18,478 nucleotides of DNA from Cloacibacterium sp046296655 (GCA_046296655.1 JBKBLE010000035.1:1-18478); one strand, 5' to 3'. Positions 1 through 7,460 are shown, counted from the first letter of the stretch. Made by a program: numbers and translations. Notes: generated by a model from the letters alone, not told the origin.

Positions 1-146
1 TTTTTGTTGTGCAACCTCAAAGATACTTTGAGTTACTTTAATTCCTTCTTATTTTTTTATTTAGGACGCTATTGATTCGATATAAATTAGAATGTTTCAG
101 AGTTGGTTTTTGACCCAAAATTTTTAAAAGCTTATATTATTTTAAG
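1..146. other. Left-edge non-coding stretch
   Basis: No gene is supported here. The only structure seen is a 7-bp hairpin at 16-32 (CTCAAAG, loop ATA, CTTTGAG), without a convincing T tract on either strand. It could be a weak terminator for a gene outside the window or for the minus-strand gene that ends at 147. Confidence 0.4.
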
Positions 147-779
147 TTATATTACATAAGTCTGTCTTAAAGTTTCAATTAATTCTCCAGTTTCTGTAAT
201 ATTTTCGAAATGAAGATTTATATTTTCTCGAACTTTTGGATATTCATCAATAAATTCAAGATTCTCAATCTCACTTAAATTAAATTGATTCATTATATTT
301 CTGAACTTCTCTTCATTATTTCCCCAATATTTTAGATATTTACTTTCATCTACATATATTTCTGTTAAATTCTCATTATCATGATAAATTAATCCCCAAA
401 TTAACAAAGTGTCATGAATTAACTCCGTTTTATAGTCTTCTAAATATTTTAAAATTTCAAATTTATTTTCATAAAATCCGTAATTGATTTCAGAATCTAT
501 ATACCCAAAAATTAAAGCACAGTTTTCTGGAAGAGTTTCTTCAGACAAAGTAATTATTAAACTCCAAAGCTGCGGATTATCAATATTTATTTCAGCATAA
601 AATTCAAATGGTAAATCAATGTTGTCAGGATTGCCATCATTAGGCTTAAAAACATAACCTGGAACAATATTCGCATTTTTGCTTTCTCTTAATCTTTCCA
701 ATACAGATGAATTCATAGGAACTTCATTTTCTTCTGGGAATCTTATTGTTTTTGGTAATACTAGCGTTGGTTTTGTCAT
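147..779 (-). CDS. Hypothetical protein, 210 residues, acidic
   Basis: I do not recognise this protein. It has no signal peptide and no membrane segment, is acidic, and is rich in Asn, Glu, Ile and Tyr. The middle (about residues 55-150) alternates hydrophobic and acidic stretches and looks like a soluble alpha/beta fold. The C-terminal third holds many acidic and Asn residues. It is a single gene with no partner on its strand. A -7-like element TATATTTG lies 17 bases before the start on the minus strand, which would give a very short leader. Small acidic cytosolic proteins of this look include immunity proteins and phage-derived proteins, but nothing in the sequence decides between these. 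The reading frame is open along its full length and codon use resembles its neighbours, so I am fairly sure it is a real gene. Confidence 0.7.
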   Translation of the reverse strand: MTKPTLVLPKTIRFPEENEVPMNSSVLERLRESKNANIVPGYVFKPNDGNPDNIDLPFEFYAEINIDNPQLWSLIITLSEETLPENCALIFGYIDSEINYGFYENKFEILKYLEDYKTELIHDTLLIWGLIYHDNENLTEIYVDESKYLKYWGNNEEKFRNIMNQFNLSEIENLEFIDEYPKVRENINLHFENITETGELIETLRQTYVI

Positions 780-795
780 AATTACTGATGAAAAT

Positions 796-803
796 CAAAT
801 ATA
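796..803 (-). promoter_or_regulatory. -7 element for the 210-residue hypothetical gene
   Basis: On the minus strand this reads TATATTTG, an exact fit to the Bacteroidota -7 consensus TAnnTTTG. Twenty bases upstream there is only TTTT in place of TTTG. The start codon follows 17 bases downstream. Confidence 0.45.
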
Positions 804-860
804 CACAATAATCACAAAAATTTAAAATACTCATAAATAATTGATTTTCAATTTTAAAAA

Positions 861-907
861 CTCGTACAAACGACTACAAACGGATATAAATGACTAAATA
901 CCGACTA
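861..907. repeat. Imperfect 10-bp phased repeat upstream of ssb
   Basis: Hexamers of form YGACTA recur at 871 (CGACTA), 881 (CGGATA), 891 (TGACTA) and 902 (CGACTA), with a weaker unit at 861 (CTCGTA). Spacings are 10, 10, 10 and 11 bp, close to one helical turn. On the minus strand the units read TAGTCR, which shares the AGTC(A/G) core with the longer array at 13561-13680. The array lies about 90 bp upstream of the ssb start and may be a regulator binding site. Confidence 0.5.
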
Positions 908-996
908 ATATTTCGCTTTCGTCACAACTTTGCCACAGAGATTCGAGGGAAATACAGAACGACTCGTTTCTAACGTTTAATTTAAAATTTAGTATT

Positions 997-1326
997 ATGT
1001 CTTTAAGAAACAAAGTGACGCTTATCGGTCACACCGGAAAAGAAGTAGAAATCGTAAATTTCGAAAAAGGAATGAAAGCTACAGTTTCATTAGCAACCAA
1101 CGATTATTACACCAATTCTCTTGGCGAAAAAGTAGAAGAAACTCAATGGCACAATTTGGTTGCTTTTGGTAAAACTGCAGAGATTTTTCAAAAATACGTG
1201 CAAAAAGGAAAAGAAATTGCCATCGAAGGAAAACTTACCTACAGAACGTATGATGATAAAGACGGACAAAAACGCTACATCACCGAAATTAGAGTAGAAG
1301 AACTCTTGCTTCTAGGAACTAAATAA
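997..1326 (+). CDS. ssb: Single-stranded DNA-binding protein, short paralogue
   Basis: This is an OB-fold Ssb of 109 residues that would bind single-stranded DNA in replication, repair or recombination. The sequence shows the typical N-terminal strand (NKVTLIGHTGKE), the conserved block around residues 46-57 (VEETQWHNLVAF) and the segment GKEIAIEGKLTYRTY (about 71-85) before a C-terminal strand. It ends at EELLLLGTK, directly after the OB fold. The flexible linker and the acidic DDDIPF-like tail of housekeeping bacterial Ssb, which recruit partner proteins, are absent. It is therefore probably a second, accessory Ssb (competence, recombination or mobile-element related) rather than the replicative one. 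A single gene: a terminator follows and a phased repeat array lies upstream. The usual -7 box is poor; the closest match is CAACTTTG near 925. Confidence 0.93.
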   Translation: MSLRNKVTLIGHTGKEVEIVNFEKGMKATVSLATNDYYTNSLGEKVEETQWHNLVAFGKTAEIFQKYVQKGKEIAIEGKLTYRTYDDKDGQKRYITEIRVEELLLLGTK

Positions 1327-1346
1327 AGGAGAACACACAAATGATT

Positions 1347-1382
1347 AAAAGTCTTGCTATTTTTTGGGCAGGGCTTTTTTCT
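1347..1382 (+). terminator. Intrinsic terminator after ssb
   Basis: An 11-bp stem (1347-1357 with 1368-1378, two G-U pairs) encloses a 10-base loop and runs into a T tract. It starts 20 bases after the ssb stop codon. Confidence 0.75.
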
Positions 1383-1392
1383 ATTTGTAAAA

Positions 1393-1500
1393 TTTTTGTC
1401 ATTTTGAGCGCAACGAAGTGGAGTCGAAAAATCTTAATTGATTTTAATTAGATTCTTCATTACATAATGCTTCGCAAAATTTCATTCAGAATGACAAAAA
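1393..1500. repeat. MITE-like palindromic repeat, ~108 bp
   Basis: The ends form a terminal inverted repeat of 15 bp with one mismatch (TTTTTGTCATTTTGA at 1393-1407 against TCAGAATGACAAAAA at 1486-1500). The inside also pairs (AATCT around 1430 with AGATT around 1450), so most of the element can fold into one long hairpin. It contains a long variant of the GAGC...GTCGA core seen in the other repeats of this window. A partial relative (GTCATTCCGTAGGAATCT) lies near 13064. There is no coding capacity. Confidence 0.65.
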
Positions 1501-1646
1501 AAATTAGAAAAATTGTAAATACCAGCTTGATAAATTTGTCAAAGCAAATAAAACTTTGCTTACTTTCAATAGTCATAAAATTATAAAATCTTTGCGTTTT
1601 TTTGAAATCAGAATGTTTAGAAATAATTTTTCACTATTTTTGAAAT
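1501..1646. other. Non-coding spacer before the acetyltransferase
   Basis: It holds a small hairpin at 1542-1561 (AAGCAAA, loop TAAAAC, TTTGCTT) without a T tract. A TATTTTTG sequence at 1635-1642 fits the -7 consensus but lies only four bases before the start codon, so the real promoter of the next gene is unclear. Confidence 0.35.
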
Positions 1647-2132
1647 ATGAAAATCAATATCAGACCTATTCAACCATCAGACAACGCTATTCTAGCCAAA
1701 ATCATCAGAAGTTGCTTCCATGATTTCAAAGTAAAATGTACCTCAGGAACTGTTTATACAGATCCTACAACGGATGATTTATTCTCGCTTTTTCAAACGC
1801 CAAAATCTCAACTTTGGGTAGCAGAAGCAAATGATAAAATCGTAGGTTGTTGCGGAATTTTTCCCACCGAAAATCTACCAGAAGGTTGTACAGAACTCGT
1901 AAAATTCTATATTTCTAATGAGGGAAGAGGAAAAGGAATTGGCAGATTATTGTTAGAAAAAACCATAGAAACCGCTCAAGAATTGGGATATTCTCAGATA
2001 TATTTAGAAAGCATTCCAGAATTTTCTACCGCTGTTTCCATTTACGAAAAACAAGGTTTCCAATACCTGAATCAACCACTCGGAAATACTGGTCATGATG
2101 GCTGTAATCTTTGGATGCTGAAAGAAATGTGA
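1647..2132 (+). CDS. GNAT family N-acetyltransferase
   Basis: A 161-residue GCN5-related N-acetyltransferase, which would transfer an acetyl group from acetyl-CoA to an unknown amine. The acetyl-CoA pyrophosphate loop is clear as R94-G-K-G-I-G99, the R/Q-x-x-G-x-G/A signature, preceded by the strand ELVKFYIS. Earlier parts of the fold are visible as LWVAEANDKIVGCCGIFP (about 52-69), and the C-terminal strand-helix-strand as YLESIPEFSTAVSIYEKQGF (about 122-141), the usual YxKxGF-like end. Length is normal for a single-domain GNAT. It is transcribed alone between a repeat element and hisS. The substrate cannot be read from sequence; protein N-terminal, amino acid or small metabolite acetylation are all possible. 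Confidence 0.9.
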   Translation: MKINIRPIQPSDNAILAKIIRSCFHDFKVKCTSGTVYTDPTTDDLFSLFQTPKSQLWVAEANDKIVGCCGIFPTENLPEGCTELVKFYISNEGRGKGIGRLLLEKTIETAQELGYSQIYLESIPEFSTAVSIYEKQGFQYLNQPLGNTGHDGCNLWMLKEM

Positions 2133-2183
2133 TGATTTGCTGATGTGACGAAGCGTTGATGCGATGATTATTGATAATTTCCG

Positions 2184-2191
2184 TATTTTTG
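2184..2191 (+). promoter_or_regulatory. -7 element upstream of hisS
   Basis: TATTTTTG fits TAnnTTTG exactly and lies 50 bases before the hisS start, allowing a leader of about 45 nt. A matching TTTG at the -33 position is not evident; a GTTG lies 25 bases upstream. Confidence 0.5.
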
Positions 2192-2241
2192 CACAGAATT
2201 TATTAACCAATTAGCAAATCGACTAATTAACACATCAAGGA

Positions 2242-3585
2242 ATGAAGCCAAGTTTAGCGAAAGGAACCAGAGATTTTACAGCGCAGGAAGTTTATCGTAG
2301 AAAATACATTATCAATACTTTACAGAAGAATTTTGAATTGTTCGGATTCCAACCTTTGGAAACGCCAAGTTTTGAAAATTTATCTACTTTGACGGGTAAA
2401 TACGGAGAAGAAGGTGATAGATTGATTTTTAAAATCCTAAACTCTGGAGATTACGCAGCTAAAACTAAAGACGAAGATTGGAATGCTAAAAATTCTCAAA
2501 AGCTCATCGCTCAGATTTCGGAGAAAGCCTTAAGATATGATTTAACCGTTCCTTTTGCACGTTTTGTTGCCATGAATCAAGGAACGCTTACTTTTCCTTT
2601 TAAACGTTATCAGATTCAACCGGTTTGGAGAGCAGACAGACCTCAAAAAGGACGTTTCAGAGAGTTTTATCAGTGCGATGCAGATGTAGTGGGTTCAGAA
2701 AGTCTTTGGCAAGAAGTAGAATTGGTTCAATTGTATTTGAAGTCTTTCAAAGAATTACAAATTCCTGTAAAAATCCATATCAACAACCGTAAAATCCTTT
2801 CTGGATTAGCAGAATTTGCCAACATTTCTGAGCAATTGATTGATTTTACAGTGGCTTTGGATAAATTAGACAAAATCGGGAAAGAAGGTGTGGTAAAAGA
2901 ACTTCAAGAAAAAAATATTGCTGATGAAGCCATCGAAAAACTATCTTTCCTTTTTGATAATAAACCTCAAGCTGAAGTTTTAGAAATCCTTAAAACCAAT
3001 TTTGCCAATGTAGAAATCGGGAAAAGTGGAGTAGAAGAACTGGAATTTGTTTTAGAAAACTGTAAAAATCTTGGTATTGAAGACGAGTTGGTTTTCAACA
3101 TCACTTTAGCGCGTGGTTTAGACTATTATACTGGTGCTATTTTCGAGGTAAAAGCGCAAGGTGTAGAAATGGGTTCCATTGGTGGTGGTGGAAGATATAA
3201 CAATCTTACCGAAGTTTTCGGGGTGAAAAATATTCCAGGAATTGGGATTTCTTTTGGCTTGGATAGAATTTATCTCGTAATAGAAGAACTGAATCTTTTC
3301 CCTCAAAATTCTGAAAGAAAAATAGAATATCTTTTTGCCAATTATGGTGAAAAAGAAGCTGCACAAGCCATGAAGGTTTTAGCCAAACTTCGTGAGAAGG
3401 GAATCGCTGCAGAAATCTATCCTGAAAGTGCCAAACTGAAAAAACAATTTACCTACGCTGAAAAGAAAGGTATAGAAAACCTTATTTTCCTTGGTGAACA
3501 GGAAATTGCAGAAGGAAATATCACCATCAAAAATTTAACTTCAGGTGAACAAAAAACAATGAAAATAGAAGAGTTCTTATCATAA
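2242..3585 (+). CDS. hisS: Histidyl-tRNA synthetase
   Basis: A class II aminoacyl-tRNA synthetase of 447 residues that charges tRNA-His with histidine using ATP. It begins with the family's N-terminal signature KPSLAKGTRDF (residues 2-12). Motif 2 is at about 133-146 with the arginine-rich loop RPQKGRFREFYQCD. The histidine-specific block GLDYYTGAIFEV is at 292-303, followed by GGGGRYNNL. Motif 3, GIGISFGLDR, is at 333-342 with its ATP-binding arginine. The C-terminal anticodon-binding domain covers about 355-447. Length and all key residues are intact. It is transcribed alone with a strong terminator starting at the stop codon. The start is chosen because it sits directly at the conserved N-terminal signature. 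Confidence 0.98.
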   Translation: MKPSLAKGTRDFTAQEVYRRKYIINTLQKNFELFGFQPLETPSFENLSTLTGKYGEEGDRLIFKILNSGDYAAKTKDEDWNAKNSQKLIAQISEKALRYDLTVPFARFVAMNQGTLTFPFKRYQIQPVWRADRPQKGRFREFYQCDADVVGSESLWQEVELVQLYLKSFKELQIPVKIHINNRKILSGLAEFANISEQLIDFTVALDKLDKIGKEGVVKELQEKNIADEAIEKLSFLFDNKPQAEVLEILKTNFANVEIGKSGVEELEFVLENCKNLGIEDELVFNITLARGLDYYTGAIFEVKAQGVEMGSIGGGGRYNNLTEVFGVKNIPGIGISFGLDRIYLVIEELNLFPQNSERKIEYLFANYGEKEAAQAMKVLAKLREKGIAAEIYPESAKLKKQFTYAEKKGIENLIFLGEQEIAEGNITIKNLTSGEQKTMKIEEFLS

Positions 3586-3613
3586 AAAAAGCCATCGTAA
3601 AGATGGCTTTTTT
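3585..3613. terminator. Bidirectional terminator between hisS and the YtxH-like gene
   Basis: A perfect 12-bp stem (3585-3596 with 3602-3613), five-base loop and A/T flanks on both sides. It overlaps the end of hisS and sits next to the stop codon of the convergent gene, so it can end both transcripts. Confidence 0.9.
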
Positions 3614-3615
3614 GT

Positions 3616-3897
3616 TTATGCTTGTGGAGCGTTTTCTACTTTTTCTTCTACTGTCTCTTTCGCTTCTTCCATTTTGGTTTCCGCTTGAGATTTTAAATCA
3701 TTGAATTTTTCTTCCGCTTTTCCTTTTAATTCTTCGGCTTTAGATTTTAAATCATTACCGTATTTGGTAAGGTTGTCTTTTGCGTTATTCAATAGGTCTT
3801 TAACTTTTTGTTTTTCTTCAGGAGTTGCTTTTTTATATCTCCAAAAAGCAAGTGCTCCAAGACCTAAAAGTGCCAATAGTTTAGAACTGGTTTTCAT
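3616..3897 (-). CDS. YtxH-like small envelope/stress protein
   Basis: A 93-residue protein with a short N-terminal hydrophobic segment (about residues 6-19, LLALLGLGALAFW) followed by basic residues, then a long charged, Lys/Glu/Ala-rich region (24-93). The charged part shows loose 11-residue amphipathic repeats (AKDNLTKYGNDLKSKAEELK and similar), as in YtxH-domain and apolipoprotein-like proteins. These are commonly membrane-anchored, form coiled-coil or amphipathic helices and are often stress-linked; the exact role is not known. The protein is probably anchored in the inner membrane by its N-terminus. It ends against the hisS terminator and has its own promoter upstream. Confidence 0.75.
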   Translation of the reverse strand: MKTSSKLLALLGLGALAFWRYKKATPEEKQKVKDLLNNAKDNLTKYGNDLKSKAEELKGKAEEKFNDLKSQAETKMEEAKETVEEKVENAPQA

Positions 3898-3941
3898 AAT
3901 TTTGGTATTTAGTGATTAATATTGTTTGTTTGTTGTGATTA

Positions 3942-3949
3942 CAAAATTA
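3942..3949 (-). promoter_or_regulatory. -7 element for the YtxH-like gene
   Basis: The minus strand reads TAATTTTG, an exact TAnnTTTG match, 44 bases before the start codon. A TTTTG lies 24 bases further upstream, a little beyond the usual spacing. Confidence 0.55.
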
Positions 3950-4038
3950 TTGTATTATCACCCATTAAAGTTACAAAATTTAATTAAAACATTATAGTAT
4001 TTACGTATTTAATTTATCTTTAAACAAATTAAAAAACA

Positions 4039-4839
4039 ATGGATTATATCAATATCAATAAAAATTCTTGGAATGCCAAAGTAGATTATCACCTAAAATC
4101 TGATTTCTATTTTGTAGAAGAATTTATTGCGGGAAGAACTTCTCTCAATGAGCCAGAATTAGAACTTTTAGGAGATGTTCAAGGAAAGAAAATGCTGCAT
4201 TTGCAATGTCATTTTGGTCAAGATTCTATTTCTTTGGCAAGAATGGGAGCCGAAGTTACTGCAGTAGATTTATCAGACAAAGCCATTGTTGAAGCCAGAA
4301 TATTGGCCGAAAAATGTGGAGTTGATGTCAACTTTATAGAATCAAATGTGTATGATTTACCAAATGTTTTAGAGGAGAAATTTGACATCATTTTCACCAG
4401 TTATGGCGTGATTGGTTGGCTTCCCGATTTAGAAAAATGGGCAAAAATAATTCAGCGTTTTCTTAAACCCAATGGCGAATTCATCATGGTAGAGTTTCAT
4501 CCTATCATTTGGATGTTTGATGATGATTTTACCAAAGTTGCTTATGATTACCAATCTACAGAACCCATTGTAGAAACCTACGAAGGAACTTATGCAGATA
4601 GAGAAGCCAATATTTCCCAAGAATACGTCATGTGGAATCATGCACTTTCTGAAGTATTTCAAAGTTTAATCAACCAAAATTTGGAGATTAAACACTTTCT
4701 AGAATACGATTGGTCACCGTATGCATGTTTTAAACACACCGTAGAAGTAGAAAAAGGGAAGTATAGAATCAGTAAATTTGATAAAAAAGTGCCTTTAGTC
4801 TTCTCTATAAAGGCGATGAATAAAGAATTTTCAAATTAA
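4039..4839 (+). CDS. Class I SAM-dependent methyltransferase
   Basis: A 266-residue soluble methyltransferase. Motif I is visible as KKMLHLQCHFGQDSISLARMGAEVTAVDLSD in the region of residues 50-80: a glycine-poor variant of the SAM loop (LQCHFGQ in place of DxGCGxG) followed by the acidic residue D at the end of strand 2. The segment FDIIFTSYGVIGWLPDLEKWAKII (about 115-138) corresponds to motif IV and the following helix, and LKPNGEFIMVEFHPI (about 142-156) to motifs V-VI. The pattern fits a small-molecule methyltransferase of the UbiE/Methyltransf_11 type; the substrate is unknown. The gene stands alone, with a poor promoter candidate (TATCTTTA at 4015). The small-transcript promoter begins 13 bases after its stop codon. 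Confidence 0.88.
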   Translation: MDYININKNSWNAKVDYHLKSDFYFVEEFIAGRTSLNEPELELLGDVQGKKMLHLQCHFGQDSISLARMGAEVTAVDLSDKAIVEARILAEKCGVDVNFIESNVYDLPNVLEEKFDIIFTSYGVIGWLPDLEKWAKIIQRFLKPNGEFIMVEFHPIIWMFDDDFTKVAYDYQSTEPIVETYEGTYADREANISQEYVMWNHALSEVFQSLINQNLEIKHFLEYDWSPYACFKHTVEVEKGKYRISKFDKKVPLVFSIKAMNKEFSN

Positions 4840-4851
4840 TGATTATTTTGT

Positions 4852-4881
4852 TTTGTTTTTTATAAATATTTTCTATTTTTG
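4852..4881 (+). promoter_or_regulatory. Strong Bacteroidota-type promoter
   Basis: TTTG at 4852-4855, an 18-base spacer, and TATTTTTG at 4874-4881 match the -33/-7 consensus. Transcription would start near 4888. No full-length gene follows, only a terminator hairpin and then a porin remnant. Confidence 0.65.
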
Positions 4882-4887
4882 TTTCAT

Positions 4888-4951
4888 AATCGATATGATT
4901 AATGAAAAACCTATGAAAAAATGTGCCTCTCGTGAAAGCGAGAGTTTTTTT
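4888..4951 (+). ncRNA. Candidate ~65-nt small transcript
   Basis: The segment is bounded by a good promoter and a terminator hairpin (CTCTCG 4927-4932, loop TGAAAG, CGAGAG 4939-4944, then seven T). A start codon at 4913 would read MKKCASRESESF through the terminator, which is not a convincing peptide. The segment may be a small RNA, or the leader of the porin gene whose body has been lost downstream. Boundaries are estimated from the promoter and the T tract. Confidence 0.35.
4927..4951 (+). terminator. Terminator of the short transcript
   Basis: A 6-bp GC-rich stem with a six-base loop followed directly by seven T residues. Confidence 0.75.
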
Positions 4952-5053
4952 GTGTTTTTATGCATCCTTACAAATCGTAATAATTATTCAGCAAGTGGTA
5001 GTTTTTACTGAACATGACAAATGACATTAAGTATTTTAAAATCAGCAATATAG

Positions 5054-5362
5054 CTCGTCGTAACTAGATTAGGATATACTTACAGTTCTAATCCTATTAA
5101 TCCAGAATTGACAATGTTCTCTGTTCCAGCTTCTGCTATCATTAGAGATGCATACGAAATAGGAGTAGGATATAAATTAAACGACAAATTCACCATCAAT
5201 GCCAATTACCATTATGGAGCAAGTGATGGCAAAACTTCTGGAGCATTATTAAACCCGATGATGGCATCACCATCTAATCCTTATGGTGCAATTTCTGGAA
5301 GCACTGTAGCGTATGAAATGACCACTTCTATGGCTCAAATAGGAGTAGATTTCAAATTTTAA
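5054..5362 (+). pseudogene. FadL/OmpP1-family porin, C-terminal remnant
   Basis: Only the last ~100 residues of an outer-membrane beta-barrel transporter of the FadL/OmpP1 family remain. The readable frame runs from 5054 after an in-frame TAG at 5051. It resembles the family from RLGYTYSSNPINPE on, through the strand-like IIRDAYEIGVGYKLNDKFTINANYHYGAS, to the last beta strand MAQIGVDFKF with the terminal aromatic residue needed for barrel insertion. Full members have over 400 residues; the signal peptide, hatch and most of the barrel are absent. No real start codon fits: a TTG at 5108 lies inside the homologous part. A terminator still follows the stop. I infer that a 5' deletion removed most of the gene. 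A real short protein is unlikely. Confidence 0.7.
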
Positions 5363-5386
5363 AAAAAATATATTAATTTGACTTGG

Positions 5387-5420
5387 AACTCTTCACTATA
5401 AACAGTGGAGAGTTTTTTTT
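5387..5420 (+). terminator. Terminator after the porin remnant
   Basis: An 11-bp stem (5387-5397 with 5404-5414, one G-U pair), six-base loop, then a run of T to 5420. It has kept its form although the gene before it is broken. Confidence 0.85.
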
Positions 5421-5556
5421 GTACTTTTTATTCAATTTGTGGTAATATTTAGAGATGTGCATGTATTTCATTTTAAAATCTAATTAACAAATGATAAATT
5501 TGTTCCCACAAACAAACTTATTTATCCGAAAGGAAAAAGCACAAATGATGAAAAGG

Positions 5557-5590
5557 AAACGCCACTCAAAATATTTTGAGTGGCGTTTTT
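5557..5590. terminator. Perfect 32-bp palindrome, terminator downstream of pruA
   Basis: Positions 5557-5588 form a perfect palindrome with half-site AAACGCCACTCAAAAT. As RNA it gives a long stem with a small AT loop. The T tract is better on the plus strand (six T) than on the minus strand (TTTCCTTTT), but position next to the pruA stop suggests it ends pruA transcription. Confidence 0.75.
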
Positions 5591-5609
5591 TATGATATTG
5601 AAATAATTC

Positions 5610-7235
5610 TTAACCTAAGAACGGATACTTGTAATCAGTAGGAGATAAGAAGTTTTCTTTGATACTTCTTGCAGAAACCCAACGAAGAAGATTCATTTTA
5701 GAACCTGCTTTGTCATTCGTTCCAGAAGCTCTCGCTCCACCAAAAGGTTGTTGGCCTACAACAGCACCAGTCGGTTTATCATTAATATAGAAATTTCCTG
5801 CTGCATTTTCTAAGGCTTTAGTCGCCTCGTTAATCGCATATCTGTCTTGTGCAAATACAGCACCTGTTAAAGCATAAGGAGAAGTTTCATCTACTAATTT
5901 TAACGTAGCTTTCCAATCTTCGTCTTCATACACATAAATCGTAAGAATAGGACCAAAGATTTCTTCTTTCATACTTTCGTAGTGAGGATTTTTAGCTTGA
6001 ATAACGGTAGGCTGTACAAACCAACCTTTGCTATCATCACAAGTACCACCGAAGATTACTTCTGCATCAGTCGCATTTTGAGCTCTTTCGATGTAGCCTT
6101 TGCATTTTTCAAATGAAGCTTTATCAATTACCGCATTTACGAAATTAGAAGGATCTTCTGGACTTCCCATTTTAATTTCAGCCAATTGTTCTCCCATAAT
6201 TCTTTTTACTTCTCCCCAAAGTGATTGCGGAACGTAAGCTCTAGAAGCGGCAGAACATTTTTGACCTTGATATTCGAAAGCACCTCTTACCAAAGCAGTA
6301 GCAACTTGACTAGGAACAGCAGAAGCATGGGCTACTACAAAGTCTTTACCGCCAGTTTCTCCTACAATTCTAGGATAAGTTTTATATTTATGAATATTTT
6401 CGCCGATTTGTCTCCATAGTGACTGGAAAACTTCTGTAGAACCAGTGAAGTGGATTCCAGAAAAATCTGGGTGTTCTAGGATTTGTTTAGAAGTTTCTGC
6501 ACCACCAGAGAAAACCATGTTGATAACACCTGCTGGTAAACCTGCTTCTATCAATACATCCATAATGACTTTAGCTGAATAAATCTGTGTTGCAGATGGT
6601 TTCCAAACCACTACATTTCCCATCATCGCCATAGAAGTAGGCAAGTTAAGAGAAATTGCGGTAAAGTTAAATGGCGTAATCGCATACGTAAAACCTTCTA
6701 ATGGTCTGTATTCTACTCTGTTCCAGATTCCTGCATCAGAAATGGGTTGTTCAGAATACAATTCCGCCATAAACTGCACGTTAAAACGTAAGAAATCTAT
6801 CGCTTCACAAGCTGAATCTATTTCTGCCTGCATTACATTTTTACTTTGACCAATCATCGTAGCAGCGTTGATTTTATCTCTGTAAGGACCAGCCAATAAA
6901 TCAGCCGCTTTTAAGAAAATAGAAGCTCTTTGCTCCCATGGTAAATTAGCCCATTCTGCTCTTGCTTTTAGACAAGAATTGATGGCATCGTCTACATGTT
7001 GTTTATTTCCTTTGTGGTAATATCCTAACGTGTGTTGATGATCTTGAGGAGAGTGTAGTGAAACTTTTTCACCAGTTTTCACTTCTTTTCCGTCAATAAC
7101 CATTGGGATTTCTACTTCTTCTGACCACATTTTTTGGTAAGTAGCAATAAGTGATTTAATCTCTGCAGAACCAGGAGCATAGCTTCTTACAGGTTCGTTT
7201 TTAGGAGTAGGAACTTGCGAAATTGCGAATGACAT
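5610..7235 (-). CDS. pruA: L-glutamate gamma-semialdehyde dehydrogenase (P5C dehydrogenase)
   Basis: A 541-residue aldehyde dehydrogenase that oxidises glutamate gamma-semialdehyde (from pyrroline-5-carboxylate) to glutamate with NAD+, the second step of proline catabolism. The catalytic residues are present: N190 in TPFNF, E293 in VGETGGKDF and nucleophile C327 in GQKCSAASR. The NAD-binding region includes VVWKPS (209-214) and FTGSTEVF (263-270). The C-terminal block ASGTNDKAGSKMNLLRW is typical of PruA. There is no fused proline dehydrogenase domain, as is usual in Bacteroidota. The start (MSFAISQVPTPKNEPV) matches the family N-terminus. The gene is single, with a near-consensus promoter upstream and a palindromic terminator downstream. 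Confidence 0.97.
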   Translation of the reverse strand: MSFAISQVPTPKNEPVRSYAPGSAEIKSLIATYQKMWSEEVEIPMVIDGKEVKTGEKVSLHSPQDHQHTLGYYHKGNKQHVDDAINSCLKARAEWANLPWEQRASIFLKAADLLAGPYRDKINAATMIGQSKNVMQAEIDSACEAIDFLRFNVQFMAELYSEQPISDAGIWNRVEYRPLEGFTYAITPFNFTAISLNLPTSMAMMGNVVVWKPSATQIYSAKVIMDVLIEAGLPAGVINMVFSGGAETSKQILEHPDFSGIHFTGSTEVFQSLWRQIGENIHKYKTYPRIVGETGGKDFVVAHASAVPSQVATALVRGAFEYQGQKCSAASRAYVPQSLWGEVKRIMGEQLAEIKMGSPEDPSNFVNAVIDKASFEKCKGYIERAQNATDAEVIFGGTCDDSKGWFVQPTVIQAKNPHYESMKEEIFGPILTIYVYEDEDWKATLKLVDETSPYALTGAVFAQDRYAINEATKALENAAGNFYINDKPTGAVVGQQPFGGARASGTNDKAGSKMNLLRWVSARSIKENFLSPTDYKYPFLG

Positions 7236-7300
7236 ATACTTTTAAATTTTAGATTTTAATTTATTGATCAAGATAAGAAACAGTTATTATTCATATCCTA

Positions 7301-7333
7301 CAAAAATACAATATAAACCTTCACCCTCCAAAA
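7301..7333 (-). promoter_or_regulatory. Promoter of pruA
   Basis: On the minus strand TTTTG (7333-7329), a 20-base spacer and TATTTTTG (7308-7301) match the -33/-7 consensus. This gives a leader of about 60 nt. Confidence 0.8.
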
Positions 7334-7412
7334 CACTTCGGTTACATTTTATGGAACTACTAGAAAATAAGTCTAATAGACAAATAAAATAAATACATTT
7401 CCCACAATTCTA

Positions 7413-7420
7413 TAATTTTG
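7413..7420 (+). promoter_or_regulatory. -7 element for the lipocalin gene
   Basis: TAATTTTG fits TAnnTTTG, 40 bases before the start codon. No clear TTTG is seen at the -33 position. Confidence 0.5.
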
Positions 7421-7460
7421 CCTCACTGATTTAACCGAAATTTGTAGAAAAATAAAGACA

